A DNA stretch of 5,129 nt from Woeseia sp. Lineage in GTDB: Bacteria > Pseudomonadota > Gammaproteobacteria > Steroidobacterales > Woeseiaceae. Made by a program: the position numbers and the translations under genes. Below the pieces are notes generated by a model that saw nothing but the letters and a program-made list of their open reading frames with translations, was not told the DNA's origin and did not search any database. The stretch covers positions 1 to 5,129 of the forward strand of contig QIHS01000217.1 in the NCBI GenBank assembly GCA_003229095.1. The letters run 5' to 3'. Positions 1 through 5,129 of the stretch are shown in pieces; positions within the stretch are counted from its first letter, which is position 1; every line of letters begins with the position of its first letter.

Positions 1-4
1 CATG

Positions 5-34
5 AAAGGCCGGTTGTTCCAACCGGCCTTTTTT
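5..34 (+). terminator. Rho-independent terminator immediately before the Fe-S protein gene
   Basis: A perfect 11-bp stem is formed by bases 5-15 (AAAGGCCGGTT) and 21-31 (its exact reverse complement), with a five-base GTTCC loop. The 3' arm runs into a six-T tract (29-34). This is a textbook intrinsic terminator for transcription moving rightward. The gene it ends lies mostly or wholly left of the window; a TGA at bases 3-5 could be its stop codon, but the reading frame cannot be checked. The tail ends only 8 bases before the ATG of the next gene, which is unusual and leaves no room for a separate promoter between them. Confidence 0.88.
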
Positions 35-42
35 GACATCCA

Positions 43-1395
43 ATGAGCACGCCGACCGACAAGCGTGAGGGCAGCCTCGACGCGCCGACCCGTCATCCAA
101 TCGACTGGAAATCTGAAGAATTCTATGACGAGCCGTCATTGATGACGGAACTCGAACGCGTGTTCGACATCTGTCACGGCTGTCGTCGCTGCTTCAACCT
201 GTGCCACTCTTTCCCGACCTTATTCGACGCGGTCGATGAGTCGGAAAGTATGGAAGTTGACACGGTGCCGAAGTCGGCCTATTGGGAAGTCGTAGACCAT
301 TGTTACCTGTGCGACATGTGCTACATGACAAAATGTCCGTATGTTCCGCCGCATGAGTGGAATGTCGACTTTCCGCATTTGATGCTGCGTGCAAAAGCGG
401 TCCGATTCAGGAAAGAGGGCGCTTCAATGCGTGACTCCATTCTGACCTCGACCGACAAGGTGGGTCGTTTCGCTGGTATTCCGGTCATTACGCAAACGGT
501 TAATGCCGTCAATCGCAGTAAATCGGGCCGGGTCGCGCTGGAAAAGACGCTCGGCGTTCACCGCGATGCTGTGATTCCTGAATATCATTCGAAAACGGCG
601 AGGAAACGACTCAGTGAATTGCCGTCGCAGGACTTGCCGTCGCAGGAAAAGGGCGACGCCACAGCGGCCACGAGGGGCAGGGTGGTTTTGTTTCTCACTT
701 GTTATGGCAATCACAACCTACCTTCCATGGCGGAAGATCTAGCCGCGATTTACACGCACAACGATATCCCGGTGACGCTAACGACGAGTGAAGTTTGCTG
801 CGCAATGCCAAAGCTGGAGCTTGGTGATCTCGAGGCGGTGGAGAAAGCGAAAAATGTCAATATTCCGCAGTTGGCTGCCTGGGTAGACAAAGGGTGGGAC
901 ATCGTCACGCCGGTCCCTTCATGCACGCTGATGTACAAGCAGGAGCTGCCACTCATGTTTCCGGATGACGCGGACGTCATCAAAGTCAGGGACGCGATGT
1001 TCGATCCATTCGAATATCTCATGTTGCGCCACAAGGAAGGCAGGCTTAACACTGACTTCAAAACTTCGCTGGGCAAAGTGGCCTACCAGGTACCTTGCCA
1101 CCTGCGTGTGCAAAACATCGGATTGAAGACCCGGGACGTGCTTAAGCTGGTGCCCGGCACTGAGGTTCAGGTCATTGAGCGTTGCTCCGGGCACGATGGA
1201 ACGTACGCAGTAAAAAAAGAAACGCATGCGATTTCGAAAAAAATTGCGCGGCCGGTTATCAACAAAGTAGACAAAAGTGATGCGGCGTACTTTGTCAGCG
1301 ATTGTCCGATGGCGGCGGAGCAAATTGCACAGGGGCTCGACGACTACAAGGCACAAAACCCCCTTGAACTGTTACGACAAGCTTACGGAATATGA
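43..1395 (+). CDS. (Fe-S)-binding protein, GlpC/HdrB-related (rubrerythrin-associated type)
   Basis: A 450-residue cytoplasmic protein with no signal peptide or membrane segment. Two [4Fe-4S] ferredoxin-type sites lie near the N-terminus: C44-x2-C47-x2-C50-x3-C54 (CHGCRRC...) and C87-x2-C90-x2-C93-x4-C98-P. A linker of roughly residues 130-212 is followed by two cysteine-rich CCG-type domains like those of heterodisulfide reductase HdrB and glycerol-3-phosphate dehydrogenase GlpC. The first has C220, C252-C253 and C294; the second has C352 (VPCHLR), C381 (ERCSGHDG) and C421-P. From memory of the family, proteins with this start (REGSL.APTRHPIDW) are annotated as heterodisulfide reductase-related and lie between rubrerythrin and DUF3501 genes. 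An electron-transfer role is inferred; the substrate is unknown. The ATG at 43 fits the family N-terminus, but no Shine-Dalgarno sequence is visible and a terminator hairpin lies directly upstream. Oddities are CCA in place of the usual CCG and a tandem ELPSQ/DLPSQ repeat in the linker. It is probably cotranscribed with the DUF3501 gene. Confidence 0.93.
   Translation: MSTPTDKREGSLDAPTRHPIDWKSEEFYDEPSLMTELERVFDICHGCRRCFNLCHSFPTLFDAVDESESMEVDTVPKSAYWEVVDHCYLCDMCYMTKCPYVPPHEWNVDFPHLMLRAKAVRFRKEGASMRDSILTSTDKVGRFAGIPVITQTVNAVNRSKSGRVALEKTLGVHRDAVIPEYHSKTARKRLSELPSQDLPSQEKGDATAATRGRVVLFLTCYGNHNLPSMAEDLAAIYTHNDIPVTLTTSEVCCAMPKLELGDLEAVEKAKNVNIPQLAAWVDKGWDIVTPVPSCTLMYKQELPLMFPDDADVIKVRDAMFDPFEYLMLRHKEGRLNTDFKTSLGKVAYQVPCHLRVQNIGLKTRDVLKLVPGTEVQVIERCSGHDGTYAVKKETHAISKKIARPVINKVDKSDAAYFVSDCPMAAEQIAQGLDDYKAQNPLELLRQAYGI
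616..645 (+). repeat. 15-bp tandem duplication inside the Fe-S protein gene
   Basis: Units 616-630 and 631-645 are identical at 14 of 15 bases (GAATTGCCGTCGCAG, then the same with A to C at the third base). The repeat keeps the frame and encodes ELPSQ followed by DLPSQ at about residues 192-201. It falls in the poorly conserved linker between the ferredoxin-like part and the first CCG domain, so it probably does no harm. It looks like a replication-slippage product. Confidence 0.85.
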
Positions 1396-1402
1396 GACGA
1401 GT

Positions 1403-1987
1403 ATGAATTTATTGACCCGAGAATCACTGATTGGCCTGGAAAAGTATGCCGAGATTCGACATCAGTTCAGGCAGCGGGTTATGGAGCACAAACGCGACCG
1501 GCGATTGGCGCTCGGCACGAATGCCGCGCTGTACTTCGAAGACCGCGTGACCATGCAATACCAGGTGCAGGAGATGCTGCGCATTGAACGAATATTCGAA
1601 GCGGACGCGATTCAGGAAGAACTCGACACCTACAATCCGCTCATTCCGGATGGCTCGAACTGGAAGGCGACCTTCATGATCGAATTTCCCGAAGTCGAGG
1701 AGCGCCAGGCTATGCTAAAGCGCCTGGTTGGAATCGAAGAGATGGTTTGGATGCAGATAGCAGACCTGCCAAAAATTCGACCAGTCGCCGACGAAGACCT
1801 GGAACGATCAGACGAGCACAAAACCTCGGCTGTGCACTTTCTCCGATTCGAACTGACACCTGAACAGGTGACGCAGTTCAAGAACGGCGCCGAGTTGGCC
1901 GCGGGCATCGATCACGACAATTACCAGGTCGAACTGCGACCCGTCGCAGACAACATTCGAGTATCTTTGCAAACCGACCTCGACTAA
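1403..1987 (+). CDS. DUF3501 family protein
   Basis: A 194-residue soluble protein, close to the usual family length (about 190-200, from memory). Family-like blocks are visible: VMEHKRDRRLALG near residues 27-38, LYFEDRVTMQYQVQEMLRIE near 43-62, TYNPLIPDG near 77-84, and a C-terminal VHFLRFEL segment near 144-151. There is no signal peptide, transmembrane segment or cysteine cluster. I chose the ATG at 1403 over the upstream in-frame ATGs at 1277 and 1280, because those lie inside the preceding gene and would add 40 or more residues that do not resemble the family. The gene starts 7 bases after the preceding stop codon with only a weak purine-rich GAGACGAG upstream, which suggests translational coupling. 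The molecular function is unknown. Its habitual place beside the Fe-S protein and rubrerythrin suggests a shared redox or oxidative-stress role, which is inference only. Confidence 0.9.
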   Translation: MNLLTRESLIGLEKYAEIRHQFRQRVMEHKRDRRLALGTNAALYFEDRVTMQYQVQEMLRIERIFEADAIQEELDTYNPLIPDGSNWKATFMIEFPEVEERQAMLKRLVGIEEMVWMQIADLPKIRPVADEDLERSDEHKTSAVHFLRFELTPEQVTQFKNGAELAAGIDHDNYQVELRPVADNIRVSLQTDLD

Positions 1988-1995
1988 GCCCGAAA

Positions 1996-2030
1996 AACCG
2001 GGTCAGAGCCCAATAACCGGGTCAGAGCCC
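1996..2030. repeat. Tandem GGGTCAGAGCCC elements
   Basis: The 16-mer AACCGGGTCAGAGCCC occurs twice, at 1996-2011 and 2015-2030, a period of 19 bases with a CAAT-type spacer. Each copy can fold as a small hairpin (GGGT/GCCC with a CAGA loop); the second gains one more pair and is followed by TTT (2032-2034). I recall GGGTCAGAGCC as a dispersed intergenic motif in many proteobacterial genomes, often near REP-associated (IS200-like) tyrosine transposase genes. No transposase is present here. The pair starts 8 bases past the DUF3501 stop codon. Confidence 0.75.
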
Positions 2031-2068
2031 GTTTCTCAGGACATGATTGGCGATCGGGGCGGCAGATT

Positions 2069-2091
2069 ACCGAGACGCTCTGGTTTTTTTT
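2069..2091 (+). terminator. Candidate terminator of the Fe-S/DUF3501 unit
   Basis: A short hairpin, C2070-C2071 and A2073-A2075 pairing with T2079-G2083 with one bulged G (2072) and a three-base CGC loop, is followed by an unbroken eight-T tract (2084-2091). The stem is short and imperfect, so termination would be modest, but the T tract is the longest in the gap and its place between two operons is right. Confidence 0.45.
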
Positions 2092-2095
2092 GCGC

Positions 2096-2101
2096 TAGAA
2101 T
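2096..2101 (+). promoter_or_regulatory. Possible -10 box for parE-parC
   Basis: TAGAAT matches the sigma-70 consensus TATAAT at five of six positions and lies 43 bases before the parE ATG, in the only gap upstream of the topoisomerase genes. No convincing -35 hexamer is found at 15-18 bases spacing (AGACGC at 17) and there is no extended TG motif, so the assignment is tentative. The T tract of the preceding candidate terminator lies in the spacer. Confidence 0.3.
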
Positions 2102-2198
2102 CGCTGCGGGCAAAATCCTGCTTTCGCTTGGGGCAAACGAGTAGATGAGCAAACGTTACGATGCGGCCGACATCGAGGTTCTCAGTGGCCTCGAACCG

Positions 2199-2204
2199 GT
2201 GCAT
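2199..2204 (+). other. parE: Junction of a 24-bp in-frame deletion in parE
   Basis: The protein reads GLEPV then HTSRPNHL. ParE and GyrB proteins have an RxRPGMYTDT-type segment between those blocks (E. coli ParE: EPVRRRPGMYTDTTRPNHL). Eight residues are missing. The codons GTG CAT fit removal of 24 bases starting after the first base of the Arg codon and ending after the first base of the Asp codon, which turns Asp into His. The frame is kept. Confidence 0.8.
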
Positions 2205-3386
2205 ACATCGCGGCCAAATCACCTGGCACACGAGGTTGTCGACAACAGTGTCGATGAAGCGCTTGCCGGTCACTGCAGCAAAATCGAGGTCACGCTGCAC
2301 GCTGATGGTTCGGTTGAAGTGGTCGATGACGGGCGGGGTATGCCTGTGGACAAACACCCGAAAGAAAAAATTCCGGGTGTTGAGCTGATCCTCACGCGCC
2401 TGCATGCCGGCGGAAAATTCAACAAGGATAACTACCAGTATTCAGGCGGACTACACGGCGTTGGTGTGTCCGTCGTTAATGCGCTGTCAAAAAACCTGGA
2501 AGTCTGGATTCGACGCAACGGGAAGGAATACAACCTGAGTTTCGCCGGTGGCCGGAAGCGCGGCAAACTCGAGGTTGTCGGCAAGGTAGGCAAAGCAAAC
2601 ACGGGCACAACGATTCGCTTCTGGCCGGACCCCAAATATTTCGATTCGGCCAAGATTTCTGTTCTGAAACTGAAGCATGTGCTGAAGGCCAAAGCCGTGC
2701 TGTGTCCCGGACTGGTCGTCAAGTTAAAAATTGCCAAACCAAAAGAAAAATTCGAGTGGTGCTATGCAGGTGGACTCGAAGAATACCTGCTCGAAGCAAT
2801 GGGCAAGGGTGAGCATCTGCCGGGAGAACCGTTTGGTGGATCGCTGACGGGCAATAACGAAGCAGTCGACTGGGCATTGGCCTGGCACGGTGATGGCGGG
2901 CAGGCGGTCACTGAGAGTTACGTCAACCTGGTGCCGACACCCCAGGGTGGGACGCACGTCAACGGTTTGCGCACCGGGATGACGAACTCGATTCGTGAGT
3001 TCTGCGAGTTTCGTAGCCTGTTGCCACGAGGCGTGCAGATCGCACCTGAAGATGTCTGGGATGGCCTGAATTTTGTCCTGAGCGTCAAACTCGAAGACCC
3101 GCAGTTTTCAGGGCAAACCAAGGAACGCCTCTCTTCCCGGGAATCGGCGGCATTCGTGACGGGCATTATCAAGGACAGTTTTTCGCTGTGGCTCAATAAA
3201 CATCCTGAAACGGGCGATACGATTGCACAGCTCGCCATTGGTAAAGCTCAAAAACGCCTGAAAGAGGCAAAAAAAGTTGTGCGCAAGAAAATCGTGTCGG
3301 GCCCGGCCTTGCCGGGCAAGCTGGCCGATTGCACCTCGCAGGAACCGGAGCTGTGCGAGATATTCCTGGTGGAAGGCGATTCGGCC

Positions 3387-3396
3387 GGTGGGCGAT
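3387..3396 (+). other. parE: Frameshift junction (about 17 bp lost) in parE
   Basis: The first frame gives EGDSAGG up to 3392. The next frame gives GDRNTQAIMPLRGK from 3391. The family has SAKQ plus one residue between the second Gly and that segment (E. coli: AGGSAKQARDREYQAIMPL). Five residues plus two bases, 17 bases in all, account exactly for both the missing residues and the frame change. The junction lies in a G-rich run (GGTGGGCG), so its exact base is ambiguous. Confidence 0.82.
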
Positions 3397-3666
3397 CGAA
3401 ATACGCAGGCGATCATGCCGTTACGTGGAAAAATACTGAACACCTGGGAAGTGGACACCGGCGAGATACTGGCGTCCCAGGAAGTACATGACATCAGTGT
3501 GGCGGTTGGCATTGATCCTGTCAGCCCGAAAATTGAAAACCTCAGGTACCACAAGATTTGCATATTGGCGGATGCAGATTCCGACGGGCTGCACATTGCG
3601 ACCTTGCTGTGCGCTTTGTTCTTGCGTCATTTTCGGGAGCTGGTGTTGGCAGGTCATGTCTATGTG

Positions 3667-3708
3667 GCGATGCCGCCGCTTTACCGGGCGATGCCGCCGC
3701 TTTACCGT
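3667..3708 (+). repeat. parE: 21-bp in-frame tandem duplication in parE
   Basis: Units 3667-3687 and 3688-3708 are identical at 20 of 21 bases; only the last base differs (CGG versus CGT, both Arg). They encode AMPPLYR twice, where the family has a single copy (E. coli: VYVALPPLYRIDLGK). The repeat adds seven residues in the TOPRIM domain just after the DADSDG metal site. Confidence 0.92.
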
Positions 3709-4018
3709 GTAGATGTTGGCAAGCAGACTTTTTATGCTCTCGACGAGAGTGAGCGGCAGGGCATCGAGGATCGAGTTGCGGCGGAGAAAATCAAGGGCAA
3801 GGTTTCGATTACCCGCTTCAAGGGCCTGGGCGAAATGAGCGCGGGGCAACTTCGGGATACAACGATGAACCGGGATACGCGGCGGTTGGTACAGTTGACC
3901 GTAAGTGGCAATGACAAGACGGATCAGCTCATGGATATGCTACTGGCCAAAAAACGAGCGGGCGACAGGCGCAAATGGCTGGAAGAGAAAGGCAACCTGG
4001 CGGAAGTCTGAGAAGGGT

Positions 4019-4024
4019 AGGGAG
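4019..4024 (+). promoter_or_regulatory. Ribosome binding site of parC
   Basis: AGGGAG lies five bases before the ATG at 4030 in the 18-base gap after the parE stop codon. It supports this start and is the clearest Shine-Dalgarno sequence in the window. Confidence 0.7.
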
Positions 4025-4029
4025 ACAGC

Positions 4030-5129
4030 ATGCAAAACCAGTTAAATCTTGAAGGTGTCGAACAGCTTCCGCTGAAGGAATATACCGAACACGCCTATCT
4101 CGATTATTCAATGTACGTCATCCTCGATCGTGCGCTGCCAAAGATTGGTGATGGCCTGAAGCCAGTGCAACGTCGCATCATCTATGCGATGAGTGAACTG
4201 GGTTTGTCAGCCGGGCAGAAACACAAGAAATCTGCTCGCACGGTTGGCGACGTCATCGGCAAGTTTCATCCGCATGGTGATTCCGCGTGTTACGAGGCGA
4301 TGGTCCTGATGGCGCAGGATTTCACCTATCGCAATCCGATTATCGATGGTCAGGGCAATTGGGGGTCCACCGACGATCCCAAGTCGTTCGCGGCGATGCG
4401 CTACACCGAATCTCGCCTGCGGCCCTATGCAAAATCGCTGCTATCCGAGCTGGGGCAGGGTACCGTTGACTGGAGTCCGAACTTCGACGGTACGATGGAA
4501 GAACCGGCTGTATTGCCCGCGCGCCTGCCGAATATATTGCTCAACGGCACGACCGGAATTGCTGTGGGCATGTCTACGGACGTTCCGCCGCACAACCTGC
4601 GCGAGGTGGCCAGCGCGCTGATTCACCTGATTGACAACCCCGACGCCAGTGTCGCGCACATGATGAAGCATATCAAAGGGCCTGATTTTCCAACGGCTGG
4701 CGAACTGGTATCACCGCGCGCCGATATCAAACAGATTTATACGACCGGCAACGGCACACTGCGGTTGCGAGCATCGTACAAGCGTGAAAATGGCGACATC
4801 ATCATTTACGCGCTGCCCTATCAGATTTCCGGTAACAAGGTTCTTGAGCAAATCGCAGCGCAGATGCGCAACAAGAAGTTGCCGCTGGTTGAAGATCTTC
4901 GCGACGAGTCCGATCACGAAGACCCCATTCGGCTCGTCATCACGCCAAAATCGAACAAGGTGGATGTTGAAGAATTAATGTCGCACCTGTTTTCGACAAC
5001 ATCGCTGGAAAGAACGGTACGCGTGAACATGAATATCGTCGCGCTCGACGGCCGGCCACGAACATTCAATCTTCTTGGTCTCCTGACAGAGTGGCTTAAG
5101 TTTCGCAAAGAGACGGTCAAGCGTCGCCT
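4030..5129 (+). CDS. parC: DNA topoisomerase IV subunit A (ParC), 3' end beyond the window
   Basis: The frame is open from the ATG at 4030 to the window edge: 366 full codons and two bases of the next, about half of a usual ParC of about 750 residues. ParC is the DNA-breaking and rejoining subunit of topoisomerase IV. The N-terminus (KEYTEHAYLDYSMYVILDRALP) and winged-helix domain are typical. The catalytic pair is R124-Y125 in AAMRYTESRL, equal to E. coli Y120. The GxxHPHGD block at 77-84 is followed by S85 and E89, equal to E. coli S80 and E84, where quinolone resistance changes usually occur; both are the unmutated residues. Further family blocks are LPARLPNILLNGTTGIAVGM, LEQIAAQMRNKKLP, DDLRDESDHE-like VEDLRDESDHE and MNIVALDGRP. 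The GQGNWGSTDDP sequence and the close match to E. coli favour ParC over GyrA, and the preceding parE agrees. I saw no indel against E. coli in the visible part. It is probably cotranscribed with parE. Confidence 0.96.
   Translation, partial: MQNQLNLEGVEQLPLKEYTEHAYLDYSMYVILDRALPKIGDGLKPVQRRIIYAMSELGLSAGQKHKKSARTVGDVIGKFHPHGDSACYEAMVLMAQDFTYRNPIIDGQGNWGSTDDPKSFAAMRYTESRLRPYAKSLLSELGQGTVDWSPNFDGTMEEPAVLPARLPNILLNGTTGIAVGMSTDVPPHNLREVASALIHLIDNPDASVAHMMKHIKGPDFPTAGELVSPRADIKQIYTTGNGTLRLRASYKRENGDIIIYALPYQISGNKVLEQIAAQMRNKKLPLVEDLRDESDHEDPIRLVITPKSNKVDVEELMSHLFSTTSLERTVRVNMNIVALDGRPRTFNLLGLLTEWLKFRKETVKRR

Larger units (their letters stand above)
2145..4011 (+). pseudogene. parE: DNA topoisomerase IV subunit B (ParE), frameshifted and carrying two further indels
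   Basis: ParE is the ATPase and TOPRIM subunit of topoisomerase IV, which pairs with ParC to decatenate daughter chromosomes. The first frame (2145-3491, 448 codons) holds the GHKL ATPase: E30, N34, D61-GRGMP, K91 and the GGLHGVG loop at 101-107 match GyrB E42, N46, D73, K103 and 114-119. The QTK loop (Q324, K326) and the TOPRIM glutamate motif EGDSAGG (410-416) follow. Homology then moves to the +1 frame from about 3391 to 4011, with PLRGK, the metal-binding DADSDG (3571-3588), the RFKGLGEM block and the C-terminal DRRKWLEEKG. In the first frame translation ends at 3491 after about 30 foreign residues, so the product lacks the metal site. Lesions: 8 codons lost near residue 19, about 17 bases lost near 3390, and a 21-base duplication at 3667-3708. 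Correcting all three gives 628 residues; E. coli ParE has 630. The start at 2145 fits the family N-terminus, and its ribosome site is weak. Real decay or assembly error cannot be told apart here. Confidence 0.93.

Noticed and set aside
919..1356. Open frame of 145 codons on the - strand
   Set aside because: It lies wholly antisense to the conserved Fe-S protein gene, shows no recognisable protein features, and is a shadow of its codon pattern.
1277..1402. A longer DUF3501 protein starting at the ATG at 1277
   Set aside because: The extra 42 residues overlap the end of the Fe-S gene, are rich in Arg/Thr/Ser, and do not resemble the family. The ATG at 1403 gives the usual length.
3369..3420. 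Programmed ribosomal frameshifting in parE
   Set aside because: There is no slippery heptamer or obvious downstream stimulatory structure, and the missing SAKQ residues show that DNA was lost rather than a frame being switched.
3108..3596. Open frame of 162 codons on the - strand
   Set aside because: It lies antisense to conserved parE sequence, including across the frameshift, with no recognisable domain.
3415..4011. A split ParE, with a separate C-terminal subunit starting at the ATG at 3415 (198 codons) after an AGG at 3407-3409
   Set aside because: The break would fall between the EGDSA and PLRGK parts of the TOPRIM fold, conserved residues are missing at the junction, and no natural split at this point is known to me.
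2145..4011. Reading the gene as gyrB rather than parE
   Set aside because: The sequence follows E. coli ParE closely (TRPNHL-type block, LRYGKICILADADSDG-like block, about 630 corrected residues), lacks the GyrB insert, and is followed by parC.
4287..4621. Short + strand frames of 60 and 91 codons
   Set aside because: Both are out-of-frame readings within the strongly conserved N-terminal half of parC.

Overview
The window looks like chromosomal DNA from a gammaproteobacterium. The ParE and ParC proteins align almost end to end, from memory, with the E. coli topoisomerase IV subunits, and all genes read on the + strand. There is no sign of a phage, plasmid, transposase gene, CRISPR array, tRNA or rRNA. 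I could not assign a genus.

Layout. Bases 5-34 hold a strong intrinsic terminator, probably for a gene lying left of the window. Only 8 bases later a two-gene unit starts: a cysteine-rich (Fe-S)-binding protein of the GlpC/HdrB class (43-1395) and, 7 bases downstream, a DUF3501 protein (1403-1987). In many proteobacteria this pair follows a rubrerythrin gene, and the three are thought to act together in redox or peroxide handling. The rubrerythrin would lie outside this window. A 157-base gap (1988-2144) holds a tandem copy of a GGGTCAGAGCCC element, a candidate terminator with an eight-T tail, and a possible -10 box. Then come parE (2145-4011) and, 18 bases further, parC (4030 to the window edge), the two subunits of DNA topoisomerase IV, the decatenase that separates daughter chromosomes.

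The main observation is that parE is damaged while its neighbours are not. Compared with the conserved family pattern it has (1) an in-frame loss of 8 codons that removes the RxRPGMYT motif near the N-terminus, (2) a loss of about 17 bases just after the catalytic EGDSAGG motif, which shifts the frame inside the TOPRIM domain, and (3) a 21-base in-frame tandem duplication that repeats AMPPLYR. Undoing all three gives a 628-residue protein, almost exactly the length of E. coli ParE (630). The first gene carries a 15-base in-frame duplication and the intergenic gap a 19-base duplication, so five indels of 15-24 bases lie within about 3.1 kb. This points either to real slippage-type decay or to an assembly artefact from mixed strains. 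ParC is intact as far as it is visible.

I do not see a new multi-gene system. The points worth following are the broken parE beside an intact parC, the terminator placed directly against a start codon, and the short-indel pattern.
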